A stretch of DNA of 64,000 nt. Origin: an uncultured Pelagibacteraceae bacterium (GTDB lineage Bacteria > Pseudomonadota > Alphaproteobacteria > Pelagibacterales > Pelagibacteraceae). How positions within the stretch are numbered: position 1 is the first letter of the stretch; every line of letters starts with the position of its first letter. Below are positions 9,446 through 19,068 of this stretch, in pieces. The notes under the pieces were generated by a model. That model had not been told where the DNA came from. It saw only the letters and a program-made list of their open reading frames with translations, and ran no database searches. The stretch is from positions 1 to 64,000 of the forward strand of contig CACLVZ010000005.1 in NCBI GenBank assembly GCA_902610515.1, in the 5' to 3' direction. The translations under genes were made by a program, and so were the position numbers.

Positions 9446-10177
9446 ATGAACGTACCTAAAGTAGATATAAAACAGTTATTAGAGGCAGGAGTACACCTAG
9501 GTCACAAAACCCTGAGGTGGAACCCAAAAATGAAGAAGTTTATTTTTGGAGAAAAAAATTCGATACATATTATAGATTTAACTCAAACTGTAGAATTTTT
9601 AAAAAATGCTCTTGTAGAAGTCCACAAAGTAATATCAAGCGGAGGAAAACTTTTAGTTGTCTCAACTAAAAAACAAGCTTCAGAGCAGGTAAGTGAGTTA
9701 GCAAAAGAAACAGGTCAATATTACGTGAATTACAGATGGCTTGGCGGGATGCTCACAAATTGGAATACAATACAAAACTCAATCAAAAGATTAAAAAAAT
9801 TAGATACTCAATTATCAAAAGAAAATTTAGGATTTACTAAAAAAGAAATTTTAAAATTTGGCAAGGAGAGAGAAAAATTAAAAAGATCATTAGGTGGCAT
9901 TTCTGAAATGAAAAAAACACCAGACTTAATATTTATTATTGATACAAATATCGAGTCTTTAGCAGTGGCAGAAGCTAAAAAATTAGGCATTCCTATTATT
10001 GCTGTGCTAGACACGAATTCAGATCCAACTGGAATTAATTTTCCTATTCCAGGGAACGACGATGCGAGAAGGTCAATCAATTTATATTGTGAATTACTAA
10101 AAAGTACAATCAAAGACGCAGAAAAATTTATTAAGGGTTCTGAAGAAAAAGAAGATAAAAATAAAAAAGCCAAATAA
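9446..10177 (+). CDS. rpsB: 30S ribosomal protein S2
   Basis: Small-subunit ribosomal protein needed for S1 binding to the 30S subunit. The 243-residue sequence has the characteristic [12 protein letters not shown] opening, the [11 protein letters not shown] segment and [12 protein letters not shown] near the C terminus. It begins the long rpsB-to-lpxB run on the plus strand. The upstream leader suggests control by S2 or by the operon product. The C-terminal tail is short and Lys/Glu-rich. Confidence 0.97.
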   Translation: MNVPKVDIKQLLEAGVHLGHKTLRWNPKMKKFIFGEKNSIHIIDLTQTVEFLKNALVEVHKVISSGGKLLVVSTKKQASEQVSELAKETGQYYVNYRWLGGMLTNWNTIQNSIKRLKKLDTQLSKENLGFTKKEILKFGKEREKLKRSLGGISEMKKTPDLIFIIDTNIESLAVAEAKKLGIPIIAVLDTNSDPTGINFPIPGNDDARRSINLYCELLKSTIKDAEKFIKGSEEKEDKNKKAK

Positions 10178-10204
10178 AAAACTAATACGTTTTTAATTAA
10201 CCTC

Positions 10205-11062
10205 ATGACAAACAAAAATTTAACAGAAAACATAAAGAAATTAAGAGAGTTAACTGGTGTAGGATTTAAAGATTGCAAAGCTGCATTAGATGAAACTAAT
10301 GGAGATTTAGAAAAATCAGTTGAATATCTTCGAAAAAAAGGTATTGCCAAAGCCTCAAAGAAGATGAACAGAACAGCTTCTGACGGGTTGGTTTTAGTCA
10401 ACGAGGAAAAAGGGGAAATCTCAGTCATTGAAATAAATAGTGAAACTGATTTTGTTGCAAAAAATAAAGATTTTATCAATTTCTGTAAAGAGCTTTCAAA
10501 AATCAACTTTTCCGTAAAGGGTGATTTAGAAAAATTAAATAATTCAAAAACTGTTGATGGAAGTTCAGTAAAGGATAAATTAGTAAATTTAATTTCAAAA
10601 ATCGGAGAAAAAATTAATATCAGAAGAACAAGTTTTTTCGATAATACTGGAGGTACTAATTTTTGTTACGTTCATGCTGCTTCGGAAAAAAATATTGGGA
10701 AAATAGCTTCAGTTGTCAAATTAGATGGTCTAGATGACCAGGAATTAGGTTCAAAAATTGCAATGCATATTGCTGCTTCAAGTCCATTAGCTATTGAACC
10801 AGATGGGATAGACAAGAGTTTAGTTGAAAAAGAAAAAGAAATTATTAAAGCTGAAATACTAAACTCAGGAAAACCTTCCAACATAGTTGATAAAATATCT
10901 AAAGGAAAAATATCAAAGTTTTTAGACGACAATTCCTTATTAAATCAAATTTGGATCATGGACCCCAAAAAAAAAGTTTCAGATGTTCTTAAAGAAAATT
11001 CAAATAATAAAAAAATTAAAGTATTGAAATTTGTCAGATTTAAAGTAGGTGAGGGAGTTTAA
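10205..11062 (+). CDS. tsf: Elongation factor Ts
   Basis: Guanine-nucleotide exchange factor for EF-Tu. The N-terminal UBA-like domain shows the family motif LRELTGVGFKDCKAAL, and residues around 78-90 match the TDFVAKN exchange motif. It is followed by the dimerisation region with HIAASSP. Length 285 residues. It follows rpsB with a 27-bp gap. The gene expected next, pyrH, is missing: frr begins 2 bp after the tsf stop. Confidence 0.96.
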   Translation: MTNKNLTENIKKLRELTGVGFKDCKAALDETNGDLEKSVEYLRKKGIAKASKKMNRTASDGLVLVNEEKGEISVIEINSETDFVAKNKDFINFCKELSKINFSVKGDLEKLNNSKTVDGSSVKDKLVNLISKIGEKINIRRTSFFDNTGGTNFCYVHAASEKNIGKIASVVKLDGLDDQELGSKIAMHIAASSPLAIEPDGIDKSLVEKEKEIIKAEILNSGKPSNIVDKISKGKISKFLDDNSLLNQIWIMDPKKKVSDVLKENSNNKKIKVLKFVRFKVGEGV

Positions 11063-11064
11063 TT

Positions 11065-11625
11065 ATGAGTAGCGAATTTAATGAAAAACATTACTCTGCA
11101 AAAATGAACAAAAGTATACAATCTTTTAAAAAAGATATATCCACATTGAGAACTGGAAGGGCCAATATTAACATGCTTGATACTATCAAAGTTGATGTTT
11201 ATGGACAATTAATGCCAATAGATCAGCTTGCAACTGTTAGTGTTCCGGAAGCTCGCTTAATCTCTATACAAGTCTGGGATAAAGGAAATGTAAGCATCAT
11301 AGACTCCGCAATTCAAAAATCAGAATTAGGTATCAATCCTCAAATAGATGGACAGATCATTCGACTAAGAATTCCAGATCTCACAGAGGAGAGAAGAAAA
11401 GAATTGATTAAAATTTTAAAAAATATGGGCGAAAAGTCCAAAATTTCAATAAGAAATATCAGAAGAGAAGCAAATGAAGAATTAAAAAATAATCTTAAAA
11501 AAAAATTTATTTCAGAGGATCAAAGTAAGAATTATGAAAAAAATATTCAAAATTTAACTGATAAAAGCATCGAAGAAATTGAAAAAATATTGACAGACAA
11601 AGAAAAAGAGATAAGTCAAATATGA
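11065..11625 (+). CDS. frr: Ribosome recycling factor
   Basis: Releases ribosomes from mRNA after termination together with EF-G. The 186-residue length and the pattern RTGRANINMLD, VPEAR and then PDLTEERRKEL are diagnostic. A GAGGGAG Shine-Dalgarno sequence lies inside the last codons of tsf. The gene ends in an ATGA overlap with uppS. Its direct adjacency to tsf, with no pyrH between, is unusual compared with the common rpsB-tsf-pyrH-frr order. Confidence 0.96.
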   Translation: MSSEFNEKHYSAKMNKSIQSFKKDISTLRTGRANINMLDTIKVDVYGQLMPIDQLATVSVPEARLISIQVWDKGNVSIIDSAIQKSELGINPQIDGQIIRLRIPDLTEERRKELIKILKNMGEKSKISIRNIRREANEELKNNLKKKFISEDQSKNYEKNIQNLTDKSIEEIEKILTDKEKEISQI

Positions 11626-12290
11626 ATAAACTAAGCCATATTGCGTTCATAATGGATGGAAATGGTAGGTGGGGACAAAAGAAAAAAAAAAGTAGAAATT
11701 TTGGACATCTTAAAGGTGTTGAAACAGTAAAAAAAATAGTTTCAGCTTCAGCTAAACTTAAAATACCAATAGTAACATTTTATGTTTTTTCATCAGAAAA
11801 CTGGAAGAGACCGAAAACTGAAATTAAGTTTTTATTTAAGCTGATCAATAGATACTTTACTCAAGAAATTGAGAGCGTTATTTCTCAAGGAATAAAAGTT
11901 AATATAATAGGAGAATTGAATAAATTATCAAAAGACATTAAAAACACTCTTAAAAAAGCAGTTTATTTAACAAGGAATAATAAAAAGATAATCGTTAATC
12001 TTGCAATAAATTATGGTTCAAAAAATGAAATTTTAAATGCGGCAAAGAAAATAAAAAATAAGGTCAATTTAAAAAATTTTGAAACAAATTTATATACTCG
12101 CACTTTACCTAATCCTGATATTTTGATTAGAACTGGTGGACATCAAAGACTTAGCAATTTTATGTTATGGCAATTAGCTTACGCAGAACTTTTTTTTTTA
12201 AAAAAATTGTGGCCAGATTTTAATCAGACAGACTTAAAAAAAATAATAGTTAAATACAAAAAAAGTATTAGAAACTTTGGTAAAATTTAA
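11622..12290 (+). CDS. uppS: Isoprenyl transferase (undecaprenyl diphosphate synthase)
   Basis: Makes the C55 lipid carrier for peptidoglycan and surface polysaccharides. The substrate-binding motif HIAFIMDGNGRWG lies at 6-18, followed by SSENWKRP and the C-terminal DILIRTGGHQRLSNF region of cis-prenyltransferases. At 222 residues it is slightly short but complete. It is coupled to frr (ATGA) and to cdsA (TAATG) by overlaps. Confidence 0.95.
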   Translation: MNKLSHIAFIMDGNGRWGQKKKKSRNFGHLKGVETVKKIVSASAKLKIPIVTFYVFSSENWKRPKTEIKFLFKLINRYFTQEIESVISQGIKVNIIGELNKLSKDIKNTLKKAVYLTRNNKKIIVNLAINYGSKNEILNAAKKIKNKVNLKNFETNLYTRTLPNPDILIRTGGHQRLSNFMLWQLAYAELFFLKKLWPDFNQTDLKKIIVKYKKSIRNFGKI

Positions 12291-12940
12291 TGGTAACCAA
12301 TTTAAATAAAAGACTAGTCACTTCTTTAACTTTATTTCTCTTGCTATTCGGTATTTTTAAATCAAATTATCTTCTTGTATTTACTTTATTGATATTTGGA
12401 CCACTGTCATTGATAGAATTTTATACTTTAACAAAAAAAGTATCTTTTAATAAAAATTTAATAATTTTAATAAATGTTTCTTTTACAATTTACGTTTTTA
12501 GTTTTTGTATCTTATTTTTCTTTTTTTCGAACTTTATTCAATTAAAGATGGTACTTTTTTCATTGTTATTTTGTTGTATCTCATCAGATATCGGTGGTTA
12601 TACTATAGGCAACCTCATCAAAGGGCCTAAATTAACTAAGATAAGTCCAAATAAAACCATATCAGGAGCGATTGGATCTATTATATTTTCATTATTATTT
12701 TTTTCATTAGCAATATATCTGTTTACAGCAAATTTTTCCTACAAAATTATTTTGATTGGAATAGTAACTTCAATATTTTGTCAAATTGGTGATTTATTTT
12801 TTTCTTTTTTAAAAAGAAGAGCTAAAATCAAAGACTCTGGAAATTTTCTTCCAGGTCATGGAGGTATACTAGATAGATTTGATGGTATATTCTTAGGCAT
12901 ACCTGCAGGTTTTTTTACTTTAATATATGTAATTAAATGA
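12290..12940 (+). CDS. cdsA: Phosphatidate cytidylyltransferase
   Basis: Integral membrane enzyme forming CDP-diacylglycerol for phospholipid synthesis. It shows several hydrophobic helices and the C-terminal CdsA signature GDLFFSFLKRRAKIKDSG, followed by LPGHGGILDRFDG. The central SDIGGYTIG with an acidic residue in a membrane segment is also typical. At 216 residues it is shorter than E. coli CdsA (about 285), with fewer N-terminal helices. Short forms are common in alphaproteobacteria. It overlaps both neighbours. Confidence 0.93.
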   Translation: MVTNLNKRLVTSLTLFLLLFGIFKSNYLLVFTLLIFGPLSLIEFYTLTKKVSFNKNLIILINVSFTIYVFSFCILFFFFSNFIQLKMVLFSLLFCCISSDIGGYTIGNLIKGPKLTKISPNKTISGAIGSIIFSLLFFSLAIYLFTANFSYKIILIGIVTSIFCQIGDLFFSFLKRRAKIKDSGNFLPGHGGILDRFDGIFLGIPAGFFTLIYVIK

Positions 12941-14118
12941 AAAGAAAAATTTCAATTCTTGGCTCCACTGGTTCAATAGGCATTTCAACTTTGAATATTA
13001 TTGACAAAAAAAAAAAATTGTTTGAAGTTTACTTATTACTTGCAAATAAAAACTATAAAGTTATTTGTCATCAAATAAAAAAATATAATCCAAAATATTT
13101 TATAGTTTCTGATCAAAGAACATTTAATAGAGTTTTAAAAAAATTCAAAAAAATAAAAACTAAAATATTAAACAACTTAGATAAATCAATAGTTAGAAAA
13201 GTGTCTGATATTACAATTTCTGGAGTTCCAGGTATTGCTGGTTTGAAACCAACACTAACCATGGTAAAGTTAAGTAAGAAAATTCTTATAGCTAATAAAG
13301 AGTCAATTATTTGTGGCTGGAACCTAATTCAAAAGGAGGCCAAAAAAAATAAAACAACTATAGTGCCAGTTGACTCTGAACATTTTTCTATAATGAAATT
13401 ACTTGAAAATCAAAAAATAAAAAGAATTGATAAAATTTATATCACAGCCTCAGGCGGTCCTTTTTTAGATTATAAGTTAGAAAAAATGAGAAAAATTAAA
13501 CCAACAGAAGCATTAAGACATCCAACATGGAAAATGGGAAAAAAAATTTCCATAGATTCTGCTACTTTAATGAATAAAATTTTAGAGATTATTGAGGCCC
13601 AAAAAATCTTTAACATACCTGCAAAAAAACTAGAGATTATAATTCACCCCAACTCGCTAGTTCACGCAATAATTAAATTTAAAAATGGTCTTAATAAGTT
13701 CATCTATCATGAAACTTCTATGATAATTCCTCTTTCAAACGCAATTTTTGATGGAGATTTACAAATAATTGATTTTTACAAAAAAAAGAAAAAATACAAA
13801 AAGAAATTTCCTTTCGAGAATTTATTCTTTAAGAAGGTAGATCCAAGAATTTTTCCGTCGATATTGCTTAAAGATAGAGCAAATGAATATTTTTCAACCT
13901 CAATTATAATCAATGCGGCTAATGAAATATTAGTTGATCAGTTTCTAAGTAAAAAGATACCTTTTTTAAGTATTTATAAAATCATAATGAGCATTCTCAA
14001 AGATAGAAATTATAAAAAGTATGCTATAAGAAGGCCTAAAAATATTAATGAAATTATTGAGATTGACCGTTGGACTAGAAATAAAACTATGGAAAAAATT
14101 ACCAAAAAGCATGTTTAA
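12937..14118 (+). CDS. dxr: 1-deoxy-D-xylulose 5-phosphate reductoisomerase
   Basis: Converts DXP to MEP with NADPH in the non-mevalonate isoprenoid pathway, which continues with ispD/ispF (59346-60491). It starts with the NADPH-binding GSTGSIGISTL. It has ANKESI, the metal-binding PVDSEH and the ITASGGPF segment, then HPTWKMG. Length 393 residues. In most alphaproteobacteria an rseP/mmpA site-2 protease gene follows dxr. Here bamA starts inside the last codons of dxr, so that gene is absent at this locus. Confidence 0.95.
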   Translation: MKRKISILGSTGSIGISTLNIIDKKKKLFEVYLLLANKNYKVICHQIKKYNPKYFIVSDQRTFNRVLKKFKKIKTKILNNLDKSIVRKVSDITISGVPGIAGLKPTLTMVKLSKKILIANKESIICGWNLIQKEAKKNKTTIVPVDSEHFSIMKLLENQKIKRIDKIYITASGGPFLDYKLEKMRKIKPTEALRHPTWKMGKKISIDSATLMNKILEIIEAQKIFNIPAKKLEIIIHPNSLVHAIIKFKNGLNKFIYHETSMIIPLSNAIFDGDLQIIDFYKKKKKYKKKFPFENLFFKKVDPRIFPSILLKDRANEYFSTSIIINAANEILVDQFLSKKIPFLSIYKIIMSILKDRNYKKYAIRRPKNINEIIEIDRWTRNKTMEKITKKHV

Positions 14119-16342
14119 AAAATTTCTCATAATAAATATATTTTTACTCTTTTCTTTATTAGCTAATGCTGAGGAAGTAAAAAATATTTTAGTTGAGGGA
14201 AACCAGAGAGTTTCTAAACAAACTATCCAACTTTATGGTGGAATAGATATAGGTAAAGATTATACGTCTCAAGATTTAGATAGAATATTAAAAAATTTAT
14301 ACGAAACAGAATTTTTTGAAGATGTAAGTGTTGATTTAACAAATAACACTTTAAAGGTTATAGTCAGAGAGTTCCCTGTCGTAAATCAATTAATAATTGT
14401 TGGAGAAAAAAATAAAAAATATAAAGAAGAAATAAAAAAATTGATAAATTTGAAGGAAAAAAAATCTTTTATTAAATCAAATTTAGCTGAAGATGTAGAG
14501 AGAATTAAAAAACTATATGCTTCGATAGGATTTAATTTTATTAAAGTAGAGACAAAAGTTAATAGAATTGATAATTCAAATTTAGATTTAATTTTTATTA
14601 TTGAGAAAGGAAAAGAAACAAAAATTTCCTCAATAAATTTTATTGGAGATAAAAAAATTAAAAGTAATCGTCTACGCTCTATTATTGCAAGTGAAGAGGA
14701 TAAGTTTTGGAAAATAATTTCAAGAAATACAAAATTTAGTGAGAATTTAATAAATCTAGATTTAAGATTGCTCTCAAATTATTATAAATCTCTTGGATTT
14801 AAAGATGTTCAAATTGAATCTAATTTAGCAAGCATTAATAAAGAGGGAAACGTTGACTTAGTTTATTCAATAGAAGCCGGCCAAAGATACTCAATTCAAA
14901 AAATCTCAACAAATTTAGACACAACTTTTGATAAAAAAATATTTTTACCCTTAGAAAATATTTATCAAAAGTATCTAGGAGATTTCTATTCACCTTTTAA
15001 AATAAAAAAAATCTTAGAGGAGATAGATGAAATTATAGATAAAAATAATCTTCAGTTTGTCGAGCATAATGTTGAAGAAAGTTTAGAAGGTAAAAATGTT
15101 AATATTGTATTTAATATATTTGAGGGAGAAAAATTTTTAGTGGAGAGAATTGATATTTCTGGAAATACAATTACAAATGAAGATGTAATAAGAGGTGAAC
15201 TTTTACTTGATGAAGGCGATCCTTTTACTAATTTAGCTTTAGAAAAATCAATAGCAGAAATTAAAGCTCGTAATATTTTTGGAAAAGTAGATTACAAAGT
15301 TTCCGAAGGTAATGAAAAAAATCTAAAAAAAATTGATATATCAATTGAAGAGAAACCAACTGGGGAAATTAGTGCAGGTGCTGGTGTAGGAACAAATGGT
15401 GGTACTTTTTTAATAAGTGTTAAGGAAAACAACTGGCTAGGGGAAGGCAAGCAAGTTGGTGTTGAATTTGAAGTAGATAATGAGTCTATTTTAGGAACTA
15501 TTAGTTATTCAGATCCAAACTATGATTTTTTAGGCAATTCTATAAGTTATAGGCTTTCAAGTGAGGAGAACGACAAGCCGGATCAAGGTTATGAAAATTC
15601 TATTCAATCATTTAGACTAAGCACTTCTTTTGAGCAATTTAAGGATGTCTTTGCTACACTAGGATTATCTGCAGCGTACGATGATTTAAGAACTGATAAC
15701 TCAGCGTCTTCATCACTCAAAAAACAAAGTGGAACCTTTTCTGAAATCGCAGGTAACTATGCTTTTACTTTTGATAGTAGAAACAGAGCATTTATGCCAA
15801 CAAGCGGCTCAGTTATTTCTTTTGGACAGGCTTATCCCTTCATTGCAGATCGAACTTATTTAAGTAATACGTTTTCTGCAAGTGGTTATAAATCGTTTAC
15901 TTCAGATATAGTTGGAGCAACTAAATTTTATTTTAGCTCGATAAATGGTTTAAACGATGATGATGTAAGACTAAGTAAAAGAAAAGGTCTTTCATCTAGA
16001 AGACTTAGAGGTTTTGAAAAAAACAAAATTGGACCAAGAGATGGCACAGACCACATTGGTGGTAATTATGTTGCATCATTAAATTTTGAAGCAAACTTAC
16101 CAAATTTATTACCGGAGAAATCCAACACAGATGTCTCATTATTCCTAGATTTTGGAAATGTTTGGGGAGTAGATTATGATGATAGTATTGATGAGAGTAA
16201 TAAAATAAGGTCTAGTACAGGGATCGCAGCGAGTTGGTTATCCCCAATAGGTCCAATGACTTTCACATTATCACAGAATTTATCAAAAGCAGATTCTGAT
16301 GAGACGGAATCTTTTAATTTTAACTTAGGAACAACTTTTTAA
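14111..16342 (+). CDS. bamA: Outer-membrane assembly factor BamA
   Basis: Central beta-barrel of the BAM complex that inserts outer-membrane proteins. I place the start at the ATG at 14111, 8 bp inside dxr, because it gives a clean signal peptide of about 20 residues ending in ANA before the first POTRA domain. An upstream in-frame ATG would put a non-hydrophobic extension ahead of it. Five POTRA repeats cover roughly residues 22-400. A 16-strand Omp85 barrel follows, with the RRLRGFE (VRGY/F-type) lid-loop motif. Total 743 residues. The skp gene follows directly. Confidence 0.94.
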   Translation: MFKKFLIINIFLLFSLLANAEEVKNILVEGNQRVSKQTIQLYGGIDIGKDYTSQDLDRILKNLYETEFFEDVSVDLTNNTLKVIVREFPVVNQLIIVGEKNKKYKEEIKKLINLKEKKSFIKSNLAEDVERIKKLYASIGFNFIKVETKVNRIDNSNLDLIFIIEKGKETKISSINFIGDKKIKSNRLRSIIASEEDKFWKIISRNTKFSENLINLDLRLLSNYYKSLGFKDVQIESNLASINKEGNVDLVYSIEAGQRYSIQKISTNLDTTFDKKIFLPLENIYQKYLGDFYSPFKIKKILEEIDEIIDKNNLQFVEHNVEESLEGKNVNIVFNIFEGEKFLVERIDISGNTITNEDVIRGELLLDEGDPFTNLALEKSIAEIKARNIFGKVDYKVSEGNEKNLKKIDISIEEKPTGEISAGAGVGTNGGTFLISVKENNWLGEGKQVGVEFEVDNESILGTISYSDPNYDFLGNSISYRLSSEENDKPDQGYENSIQSFRLSTSFEQFKDVFATLGLSAAYDDLRTDNSASSSLKKQSGTFSEIAGNYAFTFDSRNRAFMPTSGSVISFGQAYPFIADRTYLSNTFSASGYKSFTSDIVGATKFYFSSINGLNDDDVRLSKRKGLSSRRLRGFEKNKIGPRDGTDHIGGNYVASLNFEANLPNLLPEKSNTDVSLFLDFGNVWGVDYDDSIDESNKIRSSTGIAASWLSPIGPMTFTLSQNLSKADSDETESFNFNLGTTF

Positions 16343-16869
16343 TGAAAAGTAATATAAAATTACTTCTTACTACAATTATTATAATTTTATTTTCAATTTC
16401 AAAATCTCAAGCAGACTCAACTTATTATTTAGATTTTAAATATGTTTTAAATCAGAGTGAGGCTGGGAAAAAAGCTCAATCATTCTTAAAAAGTAGACTA
16501 GATAAAGGTTTTAAAAACATTCAACAAAAAGAAAAAAAAATACAAGAAGAAGAAAAAAAAATAATTCAACAGAAAAAATTGATTTCTGCAGATGAATATA
16601 AACAAAAAGTTACTGAATTAAGAAAAAAAGTGAACGACTTACAAAAAGAGAGAAGTTCCCTGCTTGAAAGCGTTGCGAAACAAAGAGCTAAAGCCAAGGC
16701 AGAACTTTTGAAAAATCTTCAACCAATTATGAAAGATTATATGAAAGAAAAACAAATAAAAATGGTTATTGACAAAAAAAGCATTCTTTTAGGTGATAGC
16801 AATTTAGATATAACAAAAGACATAATATCTAAACTTAATGACAAACTGAAAAAAATTAAATTAGATTAA
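16342..16869 (+). CDS. skp: Skp/OmpH-type periplasmic chaperone
   Basis: Probable periplasmic holdase that carries unfolded outer-membrane proteins to BamA. The 175-residue protein has an N-terminal signal peptide ending near SQA. A long Lys/Glu-rich coiled coil (about 45-130) with the OmpH-like pattern follows. Position right after bamA and before lpxD is the classic bamA-skp-lpxD order. It overlaps the bamA stop by one base. Sequence identity within the family is always low, so the call leans on architecture and context. Confidence 0.85.
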   Translation: MKSNIKLLLTTIIIILFSISKSQADSTYYLDFKYVLNQSEAGKKAQSFLKSRLDKGFKNIQQKEKKIQEEEKKIIQQKKLISADEYKQKVTELRKKVNDLQKERSSLLESVAKQRAKAKAELLKNLQPIMKDYMKEKQIKMVIDKKSILLGDSNLDITKDIISKLNDKLKKIKLD

Positions 16870-16878
16870 ATTTAATTG

Positions 16879-17835
16879 ATGAGTCTTTTTTTTAAAAAGA
16901 AAAATTATAAGATTAGTAAATTATTTCCAAAATTATCGGTTGAAAAAGATTTTGTTATTAAAGCCGTTAAAACCTTAGAAAGATCTGGATCAAATGATCT
17001 TACTTTTTTTGACTCTCTCAAATATAAATCAAATGCAAATAAAACTAAAGCTGGACTATGTTTAACTACAAATAATTTAGAAAAATTTTTACCTAAAAAA
17101 ACTAGAAAGATATTGGTAAAAAACGTTTTATTTGAATTAGCGAATATCTTAAATAAGATTTATATTAATGCTGATAGAGATTATCCAGATTTAACACTTA
17201 AAAAGCCTTTAGGTAAAAATTTTAAATCTGTTAAATTTGGAAATAATTCTTTAATTGGCAAATCAGTAAAAATTGGAAAAAACACTATTATTGGTGCTAA
17301 TACAATAATAGAACATGATGTTGTGATAGGTTCTGATTGTATTATTGGAAATAGTGTTGTGATCAAAAATTCAATTATTGGAGATAGAGTGATTATTCAA
17401 GATGGATGTAAATTAGGACAAAAGGGATTTGGATTTATACCTTTAAAAAATAAAAATTTAAAATTTCCACATATAGGCAGAGTTTTAATAAGTGATGATG
17501 TTGAATTGGCTTCCTCATGCACAATAGATCGAGGATCTGTGGATGATACATCGATCGGACAGAATACCTACATTGATAACCAAGTGCATATTGCTCATAA
17601 TGTTAAAATAGGAGCAAATTGTATGATTGCTGGTCAAGTTGGATTTGCAGGAAGCTCTAAAATTGGAAATAATGTTTCTATAGGTGGTCAGGCAGGTGTG
17701 TCCGGTCATTTGAGAATTGGAAATAATGTTAAAATAGGTGGTGGTAGCGGTGTTGTAAAAGATGTAGAGGACAATCAAGTGATAATGGGTTATCCAGCAG
17801 TATCAATTAAAAATTTTCTAAAAAATAACAAATAA
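16879..17835 (+). CDS. lpxD: UDP-3-O-acylglucosamine N-acyltransferase
   Basis: Third committed step of lipid A synthesis: N-acylation of UDP-3-O-acyl-glucosamine. An N-terminal uridine-binding domain (1-100) is followed by a left-handed beta-helix of hexapeptide repeats (roughly 105-300). The catalytic-type QVHIAHNVKIG region is present. The open frame begins with TTG at 16876 immediately before ATG at 16879. I use the ATG, giving 318 residues. The following fabZ and lpxA confirm the pathway. Confidence 0.94.
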   Translation: MSLFFKKKNYKISKLFPKLSVEKDFVIKAVKTLERSGSNDLTFFDSLKYKSNANKTKAGLCLTTNNLEKFLPKKTRKILVKNVLFELANILNKIYINADRDYPDLTLKKPLGKNFKSVKFGNNSLIGKSVKIGKNTIIGANTIIEHDVVIGSDCIIGNSVVIKNSIIGDRVIIQDGCKLGQKGFGFIPLKNKNLKFPHIGRVLISDDVELASSCTIDRGSVDDTSIGQNTYIDNQVHIAHNVKIGANCMIAGQVGFAGSSKIGNNVSIGGQAGVSGHLRIGNNVKIGGGSGVVKDVEDNQVIMGYPAVSIKNFLKNNK

Positions 17836-17839
17836 AATT

Positions 17840-18292
17840 ATGGAAATAGATAAAAATAAAATTCAGAGTTTGCTTCCTCATAGAGAACCCATGCTGCTTA
17901 TAGATAAATTAACAAATATTGTTCATTTGAAATCAGCTACAGCAATAATGTATGTAAAAAAAAATGGATTTTATGTTCAAGGGCACTTTCCTGGTCAACC
18001 CGTTATGCCAGGTGTTTTAATAGTTGAAGCATTCGGTCAGGCTGCTGCTGCATTAACGGCCTATGGTATAGATCCTGAAGAATATAAAAATAAATTAGTT
18101 TATTTGATGAGTGTGGATAAAGCTAGATTTAGAAATCCTGTGATACCAGATTGTGAGTTGCATCTTGATATAGAAGCAATCAGATCCCACGGTCGAGTTT
18201 GGAAATACAAAGGTATTGCGAAAGTCGATGGAAAAAGAATGGCGGATGCAGAATGGTCGGCAACAATAGTAGAGAGAAAAAATGATTCATAA
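17840..18292 (+). CDS. fabZ: 3-hydroxyacyl-ACP dehydratase FabZ
   Basis: Hot-dog-fold dehydratase of fatty-acid elongation. It competes with LpxA/LpxD for hydroxyacyl-ACP, which explains its place in the lpx cluster. The signature LPHREPMLLID near the N terminus and GHFPGQPVMPGVLIVEA, with the catalytic His and the downstream Glu, are present. Length is 150 residues. It overlaps lpxA by 11 bp. Confidence 0.96.
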   Translation: MEIDKNKIQSLLPHREPMLLIDKLTNIVHLKSATAIMYVKKNGFYVQGHFPGQPVMPGVLIVEAFGQAAAALTAYGIDPEEYKNKLVYLMSVDKARFRNPVIPDCELHLDIEAIRSHGRVWKYKGIAKVDGKRMADAEWSATIVERKNDS

Positions 18293-19061
18293 ATCATCAG
18301 AAATAAGTTCTAAAGCTAAAATATCAAAAAATGTAAAAATTGGACCTTTTTGTTATGTTGGGCCAGACGTTATTTTAGAGGAAGACGTAGAATTAATATC
18401 AAATGTTCATATTGAAGGAAATACAAAAATTGGCAGAGGTACTAGGATTTTTCCATTTGCAAGTATTGGAACTCAACCACAAGATTTAAAATTTAAAGGA
18501 GAAAAAAATTCCCTTGAAATTGGTGAGAAAAATATAATCAGAGAGTATGTAACCATAAATCCAGGAACTTCCGGCGGTGGATCAATAACATCGATTGGCA
18601 ACAATTGTTTATTTATGATTTCTTCTCACATAGCTCACGATTGTAAAATAGGTAATAGTGTAATAATTGCAAACAACGTTCCACTTGGCGGACATGTTAC
18701 TATAGAAGACTCCGTTGTGATCGGAGGAAACTCTGCCGTACAACAATTTACTAGAATTGGAAGATTAGCGATGATTGGTGGAATGACAGGAGTATTAAAA
18801 GACGTTATACCTTTTGGACTTTCAATCGGTAATCGGAACTATTTACAGGGATTAAATTTAATTGGTTTAAGGAGACAAAAATATAATAATCAAAAAATTA
18901 TTGGATTAGACAAAGCATATAAAGATATTTTTTCGTCAACAAACTTGCATGAAAATTTAGCTAAAATTAATGGTGAATATAAAGATAATGAACTCGTGAG
19001 CGAAGTTATTAAATTTATCGAAAAAGATAAAAAAAGACCAATTTGTTCACCACAAAACTAA
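18282..19061 (+). CDS. lpxA: UDP-N-acetylglucosamine O-acyltransferase
   Basis: First step of lipid A synthesis. The N-terminal two thirds are hexapeptide repeats, starting IHKSSEISSKAKISKNVKIG. The catalytic His lies in SSHIAHDCKIG. The C-terminal helical domain begins around IGLRRQKY. Length 259 residues is typical. It sits between fabZ (overlapping) and lpxI (7-bp gap). Confidence 0.95.
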   Translation: MIHKSSEISSKAKISKNVKIGPFCYVGPDVILEEDVELISNVHIEGNTKIGRGTRIFPFASIGTQPQDLKFKGEKNSLEIGEKNIIREYVTINPGTSGGGSITSIGNNCLFMISSHIAHDCKIGNSVIIANNVPLGGHVTIEDSVVIGGNSAVQQFTRIGRLAMIGGMTGVLKDVIPFGLSIGNRNYLQGLNLIGLRRQKYNNQKIIGLDKAYKDIFSSTNLHENLAKINGEYKDNELVSEVIKFIEKDKKRPICSPQN

Positions 19062-19068
19062 AAAATTT

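Noticed and set aside
9808-10506. A 232-codon minus-strand open frame across rpsB and tsf.
   Set aside because: It lies opposite two certain ribosomal/translation genes, has no family resemblance and its composition is that of a mirrored Lys/Glu-rich coding region (Leu/Phe/Ser-rich). It is a shadow frame.
14048-16342. Starting bamA at the ATG at 14048.
   Set aside because: It would add 21 polar residues before the signal peptide and a 71-bp overlap with dxr; the ATG at 14111 starts the hydrophobic leader directly.
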